NCBI RefSeq assembly: GCF_021026375.1
Contig: NZ_JAJNDB010000003.1
Location: 496,001 to 560,000, forward strand
Source of the DNA: Actinomycetospora endophytica
GTDB taxonomy: Bacteria; Actinomycetota; Actinomycetes; Mycobacteriales; Pseudonocardiaceae
DNA: 64,000 nt
Direction of reading: 5' to 3'
The notes below the pieces were generated by a model, which was given only the letters and a program-made list of their open reading frames with translations, was not told where the DNA came from and made no database searches. A program made the position numbers and the translations under genes. Below, one piece after another: positions 43,939 through 53,531 of this stretch (position 1 is the stretch's first letter; the number at the start of each line of letters is the position of its first letter).

Positions 43939-45602
43939 TGGGCGACACGGCCGCAGGGCTGTTGCAGCTCGTCGCGCTCCTGCTCGCGCTGGCCGCGGTC
44001 TGGCGGCCCCTGGGCGACTGGATGGCCCGCGTCTACACCTCGCCGACCCACGGGCGCGGCGAGCGCGTGATCTACCGGCTCACCGGGATCGACCCGGACT
44101 CCGACCAGCGGGCCGGTACCTACGCGGTGTCGATCCTGGCGTTCTCGCTGCTCGGGATCGTCGTGCTCTACCTGGTCCAGCGCCTGCAGGGGGTGCTCGG
44201 GTTCGACCAGGGCCACGGCGCGGTCGACCCCGGGGTCGCGTTCAACACCGCGATCTCGTTCGTCACCAACACGAACTGGCAGTCCTACGTCCCTGAGACG
44301 ACCATGGGCGCGGTCACCCAGATGATCGGGCTGACCGTCCAGAACTTCGTCTCGGCCGCGGTCGGCATGGCCGTGGCGGTGGCACTGATCCGCGGGTTCG
44401 TCCGGTCGCGCTCGGGTGGTCGCATCGGCAACGCCTGGGTCGACGTGGTCCGCGGCTGCACGCGGATCCTGCTGCCGCTCGCCGCCGTCGTCGCGATCGT
44501 CCTGCTCGCGCTCGGCGTCGTGATGAGCCTGCACGCCGGCGCCGACGTCGTCGGGGTCGACGGCCGGGCGAGCACGATCGCCCTCGCGCCGGCCGCGTCC
44601 CAGGAGGCGATCAAGGAGCTGGGCACCAACGGCGGCGGCGTCTTCAACGCCAACTCGGCCCACCCCTTCGAGAACCCGGACGCCGTCACGAACTGGATCG
44701 AGATCTTCGCGCTGCTGGTGATCCCGGTGTCCCTGACCCGCACGTTCGGCCGCATGGTCGGCAACCAGCGCCAGGGCGTGGCGCTGCTGGGCGTCATGGC
44801 CACGCTGTGGGGCGCCATGCTCGCGATCATCTGGACGGCGGAGGCGCACGCCACCGGCCCGGCCGCGGTGGCCGCCGGCGCGAACCTCGAGGGCAAGGAG
44901 GTCCGCTTCGGGATCCCCTCGTCGGCGCTGTTCGCGAACTCCACGACCAGCACCTCGACCGGCGCGGTGAACTCGCTGCACGACAGCTACTCGGCGTTCG
45001 GCGGCGGCGGGACGTTGCTGAACATGCTGTTCAGCGAGATGACGCCGGGCGGCGTCGGGACGGGCCTCTACAGCATCCTCGTGGTCGCCGTCGTCGCGGT
45101 GTTCCTCGCCGGTCTGATGGTCGGGCGCACCCCCGAGTACCTCGGCAAGAAGCTCGGCCGCCGCGAGGTGACGTGCGCCGTCGTCGTCGTGCTGGCCATG
45201 CCCGCCGTCGTGCTGCTCGGCACCGGCCTGGCGATCGCGCTGCCCTCGACCGGTGGCGCCCTCGGCAACTCCGGGCCCCACGGGCTCTCCGAGGTCCTCT
45301 ACGCGTTCGCCTCCGCGGCGAACAACAACGGCTCGGCGTTCGCCGGGCTGACCGTGACCGGCCCGTTCTTCCAGACCGCCCTGGGCGTGGCGATGCTGAT
45401 CGGCCGCTTCCTGCCGATCGTGGCCGTCCTCGCCCTCGCCGGACTCCTCGCCCGGCAGCCCCGGGTCGAGCCCGGCGCCGGGACGCTGGCCACGGACAAG
45501 CCGCTGTTCTCGGTGCTCGTGGTCGGGACGATCGTCCTGGTCGCCGCGATCACCTTCCTCCCCGCACTCGCGCTCAGCCCCATCGCGGAGGGCCTGTCAT
45601 GA
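43938..45602 (+). CDS. kdpA: K+-transporting ATPase subunit A
   Basis: KdpA is the channel-like subunit that binds and conducts potassium. The 554-residue protein has about 10 TMs and the four pore-loop motifs: [27 protein letters not shown], the [13 protein letters not shown] loop region and [10 protein letters not shown]. The ATG overlaps kdpF; the stop overlaps kdpB as ATGA. Length is normal for the family. Confidence 0.97.
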   Translation: MGDTAAGLLQLVALLLALAAVWRPLGDWMARVYTSPTHGRGERVIYRLTGIDPDSDQRAGTYAVSILAFSLLGIVVLYLVQRLQGVLGFDQGHGAVDPGVAFNTAISFVTNTNWQSYVPETTMGAVTQMIGLTVQNFVSAAVGMAVAVALIRGFVRSRSGGRIGNAWVDVVRGCTRILLPLAAVVAIVLLALGVVMSLHAGADVVGVDGRASTIALAPAASQEAIKELGTNGGGVFNANSAHPFENPDAVTNWIEIFALLVIPVSLTRTFGRMVGNQRQGVALLGVMATLWGAMLAIIWTAEAHATGPAAVAAGANLEGKEVRFGIPSSALFANSTTSTSTGAVNSLHDSYSAFGGGGTLLNMLFSEMTPGGVGTGLYSILVVAVVAVFLAGLMVGRTPEYLGKKLGRREVTCAVVVVLAMPAVVLLGTGLAIALPSTGGALGNSGPHGLSEVLYAFASAANNNGSAFAGLTVTGPFFQTALGVAMLIGRFLPIVAVLALAGLLARQPRVEPGAGTLATDKPLFSVLVVGTIVLVAAITFLPALALSPIAEGLS

Positions 45603-47755
45603 CCGTCCGGCACCCCGAGACCATGCGCCCCGTCGACCGGCCGCCACGGGAGGCGCAGGAGGTCCACGCCGAACGTTCCGGCCGGGTGGGCGCCGGCGCG
45701 TTCCGGCCCGCGCAGCTGCTCGAGTCCCTGCCCGAGGCGCTGCGCAAGCTCGATCCGCGCGTCCAGATCCGCAACCCGGTGATGTTCGTGGTGTGGGTCG
45801 GGTCGGTCGTGGTCACGGTGTCGGCGGTGGTGTCGCCGAGCGTGTTCGCCTGGCTGATCGCGGTGTGGCTGTGGTTCACCGTGGTGTTCGCGAACCTCGC
45901 CGAGGCCGTCGCCGAGGGCCGCGGCCGCGCACAGGCCGACGCCCTGCGGCGCACCCGGACCGACACCGTGGCGCGGCGGCTGCGTCCCGGCGGCACGGTC
46001 GAGGAGGTCCCCGCGACGGCGCTGCGCCTCGACGACCGGGTGGTCGTCGAGGCCGGGCAGACGATCCCCGGCGACGGCGAGATCGTCGACGGCATCGCGA
46101 CCGTGGACGAGTCGGCGATCACCGGCGAGTCCGCCCCGGTGGTCCGCGAGTCCGGCGGCGACTTCTCGTCGGTCACCGGGGGCACGACGGTGCTCTCCGA
46201 TCGCATCGTCGTGCGGATCACCACGCGGCCCGGCGAGTCCTTCGTCGACCGGATGATCGCCCTCGTCGAGGGTGCGCAGCGGCAGAAGACCCCCAACGAG
46301 ATCGCGCTGACGATCCTGCTGGCGGCGCTGACGATCGTGTTCCTGCTCGCCGTGGTCACGCTCCAGCCCATGGCCGGCTACTCCGGGGCCCAGCAGTCGC
46401 TCGTGGTCCTCGTGGCCCTGCTGGTGTGCCTGATCCCGACCACCATCGGTGCGCTGCTCTCCGCGATCGGGATCGCCGGGATGGACCGGTTGGTGCAGCG
46501 CAACGTCCTGGCGACGTCGGGGCGGGCGGTCGAGGCGGCCGGCGACGTCTCGACGCTGCTGCTCGACAAGACCGGCACCATCACCTACGGCAACCGGCGG
46601 GCGACGGCGCTGCACGCGCTGCCCGGCGTCGGGGAGGCAGAGCTCGCGCGGCTGGCCCGGTTGTCCAGCCTCGCCGACAGCACGCCCGAGGGCCGCTCGA
46701 TCGTCGAGCTGTGCGCGAGCGGATTCGGGCTGGCGCCGGAGGCGTCGGCGGAGGAGGCGCGGGCGGAGTTCGTGCCGTTCTCGGCGACCACCCGCATGTC
46801 CGGGGTGGACGTGACCGGTCCCGACGGCAGCGTCGAGTCGATTCGCAAGGGCGCGGTCGCGTCGGTGCTCGACTGGCTCGACGCCTGCGGTTCCGGCGAC
46901 GACCGGGCCCGGGCCCACATCGAGGCGGTCGCCCAGGAGATCAGCTCCCGGGGCGGGACTCCTTTGGCCTGCGGCCATGTGAACGGATTTGGTCGCCAGG
47001 ACGACCAATTCCATTCACATGGCGGAGCCATCGAGCTCTCCGACGTCGTCAAACCCGGCATCGCCGCGCGCTTCGCGGAGCTGCGCACGATGGGGATCCG
47101 CACCGTGATGATCACGGGCGACAACCCGGTGACCGCCCGGGCCATCGCCGCCGAGTCCGGCGTCGACGACGTCCTGGCCGAGGCGACCCCCGAGGACAAG
47201 CTCGCCCTGATCCGCCAGGAGCAGTCGGGCGGGCGGCTGGTGGCCATGACCGGGGACGGCACCAACGACGCGCCCGCGCTGGCCCAGGCCGACGTGGGCG
47301 TGGCCATGAACTCCGGCACCACCGCCGCCAAGGAGGCCGGCAACATGGTCGACCTCGACTCCGACCCCACCAAGCTCATCGGGGTGGTCGAGATCGGCAA
47401 GCAGATGCTGGTGACCCGCGGGGCGCTGACCACGTTCTCGGTGGCCAACGACCTGGCGAAGTACTTCGCGATCCTGCCCGCCATGTTCCTGGTGATCTTC
47501 CCGCAGCTCGCCGCGCTCAACGTCATGCACCTGGCGACGCCGGAGTCGGCGATCCTGTCCGCGGTCATCTTCAACGCGCTGATCATCGTCGCGCTCATCC
47601 CGCTGGCCCTGCGCGGAGTCCGGTTCCGGCCGATGGGCTCCGACGCCATGCTGCGACGCAACCTGCTGGTCTACGGGCTCGGCGGCGTCGTCGTCCCCTT
47701 CGTCGGCATCTATCTCATCGACCTCGTCGTCCGGTTCATCCCGGGGATCGGCTGA
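45599..47755 (+). CDS. kdpB: K+-transporting P-type ATPase subunit B, with in-frame palindromic insert
   Basis: KdpB is the ATP-hydrolysing subunit: phosphorylation motif DKTGT (Asp323), DESAITGES in the actuator domain, and [10 protein letters not shown] near the hinge. 718 residues. Between GGTPL and SDVVKPG the family normally has about 14 residues forming strands of the VV.EG..VLGVI type. Here there are 24, of which residues 459-475 are read from a 50-bp inverted repeat (46974-47023). The frame is kept, but a conserved strand is replaced, so activity may be affected. The ATG overlaps kdpA (ATGA), and kdpC follows 2 nt later. Confidence 0.96.
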   Translation: MTVRHPETMRPVDRPPREAQEVHAERSGRVGAGAFRPAQLLESLPEALRKLDPRVQIRNPVMFVVWVGSVVVTVSAVVSPSVFAWLIAVWLWFTVVFANLAEAVAEGRGRAQADALRRTRTDTVARRLRPGGTVEEVPATALRLDDRVVVEAGQTIPGDGEIVDGIATVDESAITGESAPVVRESGGDFSSVTGGTTVLSDRIVVRITTRPGESFVDRMIALVEGAQRQKTPNEIALTILLAALTIVFLLAVVTLQPMAGYSGAQQSLVVLVALLVCLIPTTIGALLSAIGIAGMDRLVQRNVLATSGRAVEAAGDVSTLLLDKTGTITYGNRRATALHALPGVGEAELARLARLSSLADSTPEGRSIVELCASGFGLAPEASAEEARAEFVPFSATTRMSGVDVTGPDGSVESIRKGAVASVLDWLDACGSGDDRARAHIEAVAQEISSRGGTPLACGHVNGFGRQDDQFHSHGGAIELSDVVKPGIAARFAELRTMGIRTVMITGDNPVTARAIAAESGVDDVLAEATPEDKLALIRQEQSGGRLVAMTGDGTNDAPALAQADVGVAMNSGTTAAKEAGNMVDLDSDPTKLIGVVEIGKQMLVTRGALTTFSVANDLAKYFAILPAMFLVIFPQLAALNVMHLATPESAILSAVIFNALIIVALIPLALRGVRFRPMGSDAMLRRNLLVYGLGGVVVPFVGIYLIDLVVRFIPGIG
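46974..47023. repeat. 50-bp inverted repeat inside kdpB, possible palindromic mobile element
   Basis: Two 22-bp arms, 46974-46995 and 47002-47023, are complementary at 20 of 22 positions around the loop CCAGGA. The outer ten bases (GCCATGTGAA / TTCACATGGC) and inner seven (TTGGTCG / CGACCAA) are perfect. GC is about 54% against roughly 70% or more around it. It lies where KdpB homologues have a conserved strand and does not interrupt the frame. No second copy was seen in this window. Confidence 0.8.
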
Positions 47756-47757
47756 TC

Positions 47758-48432
47758 ATGTCCACGCTCACCGAACACACCACCGACGAGGCCACCCCCG
47801 CCCACCCGGTGACGACGTCCGCGCTGCGGCGCCAGGCCGTCGCGGCCCTGCGGCTGGTCGTCGTCCTCACCGTCCTGCTGGGCGTGATCTACCCGCTCGG
47901 GGTCTGGGGCGTCAGCCGCGTCCCGGGGCTGCACCACCAGGCCGAGGGCTCGCTCACCCCGACCGGGTCGTCGCTCATCGGGATCGACCCGGTGCCGGCG
48001 AACGCCGCGGCCGATCCGTGGTTCCACACCCGCCCCTCGGCCTCCGCGCCGCAGGACGCCACCGCGGGGCTGGGACCGGCCGACCCGGGCACCTCCGGCG
48101 GGTCGAACAAGGCGGCCGACTCCCACGACCTGGTCACGGCCGTCGGCGAGCGCCGCACCGCGATCGCCGCCCGCGAGGGTGTCGACCCGGCCGCGGTCCC
48201 GACGGACGCCGTGACGGCCTCGGGCTCGGGCCTCGACCCCGACATCAGCCCGGCCTACGCCGCCCTGCAGGTCTCCCGGGTCGCCCGGGTGACCGGCCTC
48301 GGGCCGGACCGGGTCCGGGTCCTCGTCGCCGAGGCCACCCGGGGCCGCTCGCTCGGGTTCCTCGGCGAGCCGACGGTGAACGTGTCCGAGCTCGACGCCC
48401 TCGTCCACGCCACCGCGCCGGGCGCCCGGTGA
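47758..48432 (+). CDS. kdpC: K+-transporting ATPase subunit C
   Basis: KdpC is a single-TM chaperone-like subunit needed for high nucleotide affinity. 224 residues: a cytoplasmic start, one TM (about 28-50, LVVVLTVLLGVIYPLGVWG), then a periplasmic domain with GSLIG-like SSLIGI, FHTRPSA, GSGLDPDISP and a late LGFLGEPTVNVSELD ending. ATG 47758 is 2 nt after the kdpB stop. The next gene is on the opposite strand, so kdpDE are absent here. Confidence 0.95.
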   Translation: MSTLTEHTTDEATPAHPVTTSALRRQAVAALRLVVVLTVLLGVIYPLGVWGVSRVPGLHHQAEGSLTPTGSSLIGIDPVPANAAADPWFHTRPSASAPQDATAGLGPADPGTSGGSNKAADSHDLVTAVGERRTAIAAREGVDPAAVPTDAVTASGSGLDPDISPAYAALQVSRVARVTGLGPDRVRVLVAEATRGRSLGFLGEPTVNVSELDALVHATAPGAR

Positions 48433-48447
48433 GGGGTCGCCGGGGTG

Positions 48448-49032
48448 TCAGGCCTCGGTCGCGGACTTGCGCGGGATGTCCGGCGCGGCGGCCCCGGCCC
48501 CGGCCGGCATCCCGCGGGCGAATCCGACGACGGCGTCGGCGAGGTCGCGCAGCCGGGCGCGCACCCCGTCGTCCACGAGCTCGCCCTCCGAGAAGTGCGT
48601 GTTGTTGGCGTACACCGCGCCGGGCACCGCCCACGCCCGGAAGAAGCCGATGAGTGGCTTCAGCTCGTGTTCCAGCGCGAGGTAGTGGTGATCGGTGCCG
48701 CCCGTCGCGACGAGCCCGACCGGCTTGCCGGCCAGCGCGTCGTTCGGCAGCACGTCGAACAGGTTCTTCAACCGGCCCGTGTACCCGCCGCGGTACATCG
48801 GCGTCCCGACCAGCAGGGCGTCCGCGGCGACCACCCGGTCGATGGCATCCCGGGTCGTGCCGGTGTAGTCGGCCGGATCGCGGCCGTCGCTGAACACGAG
48901 CTCCTGCTCGCGCAGATCGAGCAGGTCGACGTGCACGTCGTCGTGCTCGGCCGCCCGCCGCGATGCGACGTCGAGCGCGAGCACCGTCTTCGAGGGCGAC
49001 GACGGGCTCCCCGAGACAGCCAGCAGATCCAC
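48448..49032 (-). CDS. NADPH-dependent FMN reductase family protein
   Basis: A 194-residue flavodoxin-like protein. AVSGSPSSPSKT near the N-terminus is the FMN-phosphate loop, and GTPMYRGGYTGRLKNLFD is the family motif. It resembles MsuE/SsuE-type reductases that supply reduced flavin. GTG 49032 follows GGAAGGGG. It is convergent with kdpC and 85 nt downstream of the decarboxylase-family gene on the same strand. Confidence 0.88.
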   Translation of the reverse strand: MDLLAVSGSPSSPSKTVLALDVASRRAAEHDDVHVDLLDLREQELVFSDGRDPADYTGTTRDAIDRVVAADALLVGTPMYRGGYTGRLKNLFDVLPNDALAGKPVGLVATGGTDHHYLALEHELKPLIGFFRAWAVPGAVYANNTHFSEGELVDDGVRARLRDLADAVVGFARGMPAGAGAAAPDIPRKSATEA

Positions 49033-49117
49033 ACGAACCCCTTCCGGACCGTCGACACGGCCGTGCGGGGGTGATCGTCCCCCGGGACCCGACGGCACGC
49101 AGCCGGAGCTGGGCCGT

Positions 49118-50113
49118 TTACCCGGTCGTCCCGGGCACGAAGATGTCCTCCGACGTCAGCAGCCGTCGCGACAGGCCCTGCTCGTGGTGGTAGCGCAGGA
49201 ACGTGTCCACCGCCGTGCGATTGGCGTCGACGCCGTAGGGCCACCAGTCCTCGCCCAGCAGCGCACGGTTCTCGGCGAACAGCTCACTGAACCACGGGGT
49301 GATCACGGCCATGTGCTGTTTCGCCGCATTCGCCCGGTAGTGCTCCTGGACGATGTCCTTGGCCTCGCAGAACGCCTGGTAGACCGACTCCACGAGGCCC
49401 GGCACCTCGACCAGTTCCCGGCGGATCGCGACGACATGCATCATCGGGAAGATTCCGGTGCGGCGGTAGTAGTCCCGTTCGACCGCCTCGTAGTCGACGA
49501 ACAGCCGCCGGATCCTCGTGGTCGACCCGTCGAGCAGGCGCTGCGGCACGTCGACCGACAGGAGGGCGTCGATCTCACCGTTCTCGAGCAGCGCGGCCAG
49601 CGTCTGGTCGTCGTCGGCATGGCGCACGTGGACGCCGTCCGGGACGGGCTGGGGAATCCAGTCGAACGAGGGGATCGGGTGGTCGGTGCCGCCGATCACC
49701 CAGTCGATCTCCTCGGGCGCCACGCCGTACTCGTCCGCCAGCACGCCCTTCATCCAGACCCCCGGGTCGGACCCGTACAGCGCGAACTCCCCGATGGTCC
49801 GGCCGGCGAGATCCTCCGGCCGCTCGATCCCGCTGTCGACGTTCACGAACAGGGACGAATGACGGAAGTTGCGGTTCGGGAAGATCGGCAGGGCGAGGAA
49901 GGGCGAGTCGTCCCGGTCGAAGGTGCGCAGGAAGTACGTCAGCCCGAACTCGGCGATGTCCAACTCGCCCTGCGCCATCGACCGGAAGACGTCGGAGATC
50001 AGCGGCGAGGTGTGCAGGTTCGCGTCGACGCCGCCGATCGTCACCCGTCCGTCGAACAGCGGCTCGGTGTGCTCGTACCGGTAGACGCCCACCTCGAGGC
50101 TCAGATCAGCCAT
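49118..50113 (-). CDS. 4,5-dihydroxyphthalate decarboxylase-family protein
   Basis: 331 residues with the two-lobed solute-binding fold but no signal peptide. FDGRVTIGGVD, FRSMAQGELDIAEFGLTYFL and FPNRNFRHSSLFVN match the family that includes 4,5-dihydroxyphthalate decarboxylase of phthalate catabolism. No other phthalate genes are near, so the true substrate is open; a cytoplasmic binding protein is the alternative. GGAAGGAG precedes the ATG at 50113, and the stop is TAA. The FMN reductase gene follows. Confidence 0.85.
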   Translation of the reverse strand: MADLSLEVGVYRYEHTEPLFDGRVTIGGVDANLHTSPLISDVFRSMAQGELDIAEFGLTYFLRTFDRDDSPFLALPIFPNRNFRHSSLFVNVDSGIERPEDLAGRTIGEFALYGSDPGVWMKGVLADEYGVAPEEIDWVIGGTDHPIPSFDWIPQPVPDGVHVRHADDDQTLAALLENGEIDALLSVDVPQRLLDGSTTRIRRLFVDYEAVERDYYRRTGIFPMMHVVAIRRELVEVPGLVESVYQAFCEAKDIVQEHYRANAAKQHMAVITPWFSELFAENRALLGEDWWPYGVDANRTAVDTFLRYHHEQGLSRRLLTSEDIFVPGTTG

Positions 50114-50282
50114 CACGGGACTCCTTCCCTCGCTGACGATTCCGCGAACGACCTCCCGATGATGTGCCGACGAGCATCGAGACGTCCAAGACCATGTTGC
50201 TCTCGGACCCATCGCGATCGGCGCTGGATCCGGGAGGATCGGACTCATGAGCGACACATGATCCGCTCGCGACGATGCGGCC

Positions 50283-51104
50283 ATGAGTCTCCCCTCGCCG
50301 GGCGACCCGGCGACCGGCCACGATCGTTCCGGCAGGTCAATCCCGGGCCCGGGAATGCGGTACGCCGCGGCCAAGGTCCCCGAGGTCACCGTGTGGTTCT
50401 GGGTGGCGAAGCTGCTCACGACGGGGATGGGTGAGACCACCTGGGACTGGGCGGCGCTCGCGCTCGGTCCCGTCCCGGCGATCGGGCTGAGCGGACTCGG
50501 GTTCGTGGTGGCGATCGGGCTGCAGCTGCGGGCGCCCGCCTACCGCGCGTGGACCTACTGGTTCGCGGTCCTGATGGTCAGCGTCTTCGGGACGACCTGT
50601 GCCGACGCCGTCCACGTCGTGCTCGGGGTGCCCTACGCGGTCTCGACGGTCGTGTTCCTGATCGCGGTGCTCGCGGCGTTCGGGCTCTGGTACCGGGTGG
50701 AGGGGACGCTCTCGATGCACAGCATCGACACCCGTCGTCGGGAGCTCTTCTACTGGAGCGCGGTCATCCTGACCTTCGCGCTGGGAACCGCACTCGGCGA
50801 TCTCACCGCGACCACCCTCGGGATCGGCTACGCGGGGTCGATCCTGTTGTTCGGGGTGCTGTTCGTGCTGCCGTTCGTGGCGCGGTGGGCGACCGCCGCG
50901 AATGCGGTCGCCCTGTTCTGGACCGCCTACGTGATGACCCGGCCGTTCGGTGCCTCGGTGGCCGACTGGGTCGGGGTGCCGGCAGCGCGGGGCGGGGTCG
51001 GGATCGGCACCGGCCTGGTCTCGCTGGTGGCGCTGCTGGCGATCGTCGCCGTCGTGGTCGGGCTCGAGGTCGGAGACCGACGGCGCGCCGTCGCCGTCTC
51101 ATGA
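50283..51104 (+). CDS. DUF347-repeat membrane protein (COG4705 type)
   Basis: 273 residues with seven or eight TMs in repeated pairs. The repeat motif is visible twice: KVPEVTVWFWVAKLLTTGMGETTWD early and a second GTALGDLTATTLG copy later. Function unknown; relatives have been implicated in metal or cation transport. ATG 50283 is used; ATG 50355 (MRYAAAKVPEV) is the alternative start. Its last 6 nt overlap the convergent small membrane gene. Confidence 0.8.
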   Translation: MSLPSPGDPATGHDRSGRSIPGPGMRYAAAKVPEVTVWFWVAKLLTTGMGETTWDWAALALGPVPAIGLSGLGFVVAIGLQLRAPAYRAWTYWFAVLMVSVFGTTCADAVHVVLGVPYAVSTVVFLIAVLAAFGLWYRVEGTLSMHSIDTRRRELFYWSAVILTFALGTALGDLTATTLGIGYAGSILLFGVLFVLPFVARWATAANAVALFWTAYVMTRPFGASVADWVGVPAARGGVGIGTGLVSLVALLAIVAVVVGLEVGDRRRAVAVS

Positions 51105-51389
51105 GAGCTGCGGGTGGCGGTGGTGCAGCACGAACAGCAGTCCCACGGCGAGCACCAGGGCCACCGACCCGACCGACCACACGATGACGCGCTCGGGTTC
51201 GCCGACGACGCTCAGGGCGCCGTCGGCGACGGCCGCCGCGCCGACCAGCAGATCGATCACCAGACCGGTGGTGCGTCTCCCCCGCGGCGTGTCGTCGTGT
51301 CGCCGACGCGACCATTCCCGAATCGCGCCGGCGAGGAACCCGACCCCCACGAGGACCAGGATCAGCGAGCCCGCGGCCGAGGCGCTCAC
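51099..51389 (-). CDS. Small three-TM membrane protein, paralogue 1
   Basis: 96 residues with three hydrophobic segments. The centre reads VIDLLVGAAA, and the same string with a similar order of segments is found in the protein at 52987-53346, so the two are likely paralogues. Function unknown. GTG 51389. Convergent with the DUF347 gene. Confidence 0.7.
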   Translation of the reverse strand: MSASAAGSLILVLVGVGFLAGAIREWSRRRHDDTPRGRRTTGLVIDLLVGAAAVADGALSVVGEPERVIVWSVGSVALVLAVGLLFVLHHRHPQLS

Positions 51390-51595
51390 GGTCGCCGCCG
51401 GAGGGTTCTTCGCATGCGGTGATGATGTGCCGGATTCGATGTGTCATTCGTGAACGTCCCGTCGCCGGGAGGTCGACGACCTGCTCACGTCCCTCGGCTG
51501 ACGGACCCGCCGACTCTCATCGTCGGTACACGAACCATCACGACGATCCCACCCGTCAGGCGTGCGCGTCATCGGACCCGTCGGAGGTGAGCCCG

Positions 51596-52201
51596 GTGCC
51601 GACGACGATCCTCTGGCACCGTCCGGCGGGCGCGCCCCGCGACGACCTGGACGTCCGATCGTCCGGATGTGCGGTCCAGGCACCCGGTCATGCGGCCGAG
51701 GCACTCGTCGAGGTGCACGACCCCGGCCGGTCCTACGTCGTTCTCCTGCGGTTGGCCGCCACGGCGACCCACGCGTGGCGGCTCACTGCCGTGGAGGTCA
51801 GGAGCGCGGCACCCGGGGGGACCCTCGACGCCGACGTGCTCCGGACCGTCCCGCTCGAGGAGTGTCTGGCCCTCGCCTCGGAGGAGTTGGCGGCCGTCGG
51901 GCAGCGGAGCCCGGCGGTGCCCAGTCCGGTGAGCGCTCCCGCCCGGGAACGGCGCCCGGCGCGGACCATCGACGAGGAGACGTTGCGGACCGCGGCTCGC
52001 GTCTACCGCGAGGCGCTCGCGAGCTCCGTCCCCCGCGAGCGGCTGGCCCCGACCGCGGCCGTGGCCCGGGCACTCGGGCTCAACCGTCACGACGCCGGGC
52101 GACTGGTCTCCCGCGCCCGCCAGGCCGGGATGCTCAACCCGGCGATCCCCCGTCGGCCCGGCGAGGTGCCCTCGGAGCGTCCACCTGCCGACCAGACGTG
52201 A
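51596..52201 (+). CDS. Hypothetical protein with C-terminal helix-turn-helix-like region
   Basis: 201 residues. The N-terminal ~110 are a mixed domain I do not recognise. The C-terminal part contains TAAVARALGLNRHDAGRLVSRARQAG, which looks like a helix-turn-helix for DNA binding. GTG 51596 lies 8 nt after GGAGG; another GTG at 51587 overlaps the ribosome site. Its 3' end overlaps the convergent PAP2 gene by 68 nt, the longest such overlap in the window. Confidence 0.7.
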   Translation: MPTTILWHRPAGAPRDDLDVRSSGCAVQAPGHAAEALVEVHDPGRSYVVLLRLAATATHAWRLTAVEVRSAAPGGTLDADVLRTVPLEECLALASEELAAVGQRSPAVPSPVSAPARERRPARTIDEETLRTAARVYREALASSVPRERLAPTAAVARALGLNRHDAGRLVSRARQAGMLNPAIPRRPGEVPSERPPADQT

Positions 52202-52913
52202 GCGGCTCTCCATCGGTCGTGCCGGTGTGCCCCGGACCGGACGCAACGGCTTCCAGCAGCTCCCCGACCCCGACCACGAAGACCGCCAACGCCCAGCCGG
52301 CGAGCACGTCCGACGGATAGTGCACCCCGAGCACGAGCCGGGACGCGCCCACCGCGATCACCACACAGGCGACGAGAACGCCGAGCGCGTACCCGCGGAC
52401 CCCGGAGAGCACGAGGCCGTGACGACGAGCCGTCCAGACCAGCAGCAGGACCACTCCGAGCGACAACAGCGCATGGCCCGAGGGGAACGACCAGCCCGGC
52501 ACCAGCACCGCGTGCCAGCCCAGCGGCGGCCGGGGCCGGGCGACGAGGGACTTCATCGTCACGTCCACGGCGATCAGCGACCCGAGGCCGGCCGCGGTCA
52601 GCGCGCATGACCGCCAGAGCCGCTTCCACCCCGACCAGACCAGCACCATCACCGCGGCGGTGACGGTGACGGCGGGCGCGCCGACGTCGCTGATCACCCG
52701 CGCCGCGGTCACCAGGCCGGCACTGCGATGAGCGACGAGCCAGCCGGTGACCGTCGGGTCGACCGCAGCCAGGCCGGTGTCGGTGACGACCCCGAACCAC
52801 AGCGCCTCGAACCCGCCGACGGCGATGATCACGCCGATCAGCGACGTCAATCGGGCTGGGCCGAACCAGGCCGGTCGCGGATCGCCCGGCGAATCGAGCG
52901 TCGAGGAGGACAT
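52134..52913 (-). CDS. PAP2-family membrane phosphatase
   Basis: 259 residues with five or six TMs and the full acid-phosphatase signature: K-V-A-R-P-R-P region (KSLVARPRP), PSGHA, and SRLVLGVHYPSDVLAG. Members dephosphorylate lipid phosphates such as phosphatidic acid or undecaprenyl diphosphate at the outer face of the membrane. GGAGGACATG-like context is on the other strand, so the ribosome site at ATG 52913 is weak. The C-terminal ~35 residues are polar. Confidence 0.9.
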   Translation of the reverse strand: MSSSTLDSPGDPRPAWFGPARLTSLIGVIIAVGGFEALWFGVVTDTGLAAVDPTVTGWLVAHRSAGLVTAARVISDVGAPAVTVTAAVMVLVWSGWKRLWRSCALTAAGLGSLIAVDVTMKSLVARPRPPLGWHAVLVPGWSFPSGHALLSLGVVLLLVWTARRHGLVLSGVRGYALGVLVACVVIAVGASRLVLGVHYPSDVLAGWALAVFVVGVGELLEAVASGPGHTGTTDGEPLTSGRQVDAPRAPRRADGGSPG

Positions 52914-52986
52914 GTCCGGGCCCCGGCTCAGCGACCGGGCGCCGGCGGCGCGACCGGCCGGCCGTCGGGCGCGCGGGAGTCCCCGG

Positions 52987-53346
52987 TCATCGCGTCGCGC
53001 CGATGATGGATCGGGCCGGGAGCGGAGCGGGCCCACCCGCGGCGACGGCCCGGACCGATGGTTCGGGCTGCTTCCGCCGGAGTCGGAAGCCGAGCACCAC
53101 GGCAGCGACGACGAGCACCACCCCGGCCACGTACCAGAGCGCTGCCTGGGCGGACAGCTCGGCGAATCCGACGGTGGCCTCGCCGGTCGCCGCCGCACCG
53201 ACGAGCAGGTCGATGACGATCGCCGGTCGGCCGGGGCGCCGGTGGCCGCCGCCCGCGCTCCGGGACACCGCTCCCAGAACTCCGATCACCAGGAACGTGG
53301 CCCCGACCCCGACCAGCGCCAGGGCTCCTCCGAGTGAGCCGGTCAC
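52987..53346 (-). CDS. Small three-TM membrane protein, paralogue 2
   Basis: 119 residues, three hydrophobic segments, with VIDLLVGAAA in the second as in the protein at 51099-51389, plus an additional polar C-terminal tail of about 25 residues. GTG 53346 is the start used. It lies 73 nt upstream of the PAP2 gene on the same strand and is probably co-transcribed. Function unknown. Confidence 0.65.
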   Translation of the reverse strand: MTGSLGGALALVGVGATFLVIGVLGAVSRSAGGGHRRPGRPAIVIDLLVGAAATGEATVGFAELSAQAALWYVAGVVLVVAAVVLGFRLRRKQPEPSVRAVAAGGPAPLPARSIIGATR

Positions 53347-53531
53347 CGCGTCCGTCCCGCCGATTCGTGGTGGTTCGAGGCGGCGCGGGAGGTCGGGGTC
53401 GTCGTCATGGGGCCACGGTCGGCCTTCTCCGATGTGGCGACGATGAGAGGTGCTCCGTCGGTCGACTTTCATCAGCGATACATCGCCGGTCCCCGATTCT
53501 CGGACTCGCCGATGCGAGCAGAGGAGACGTC

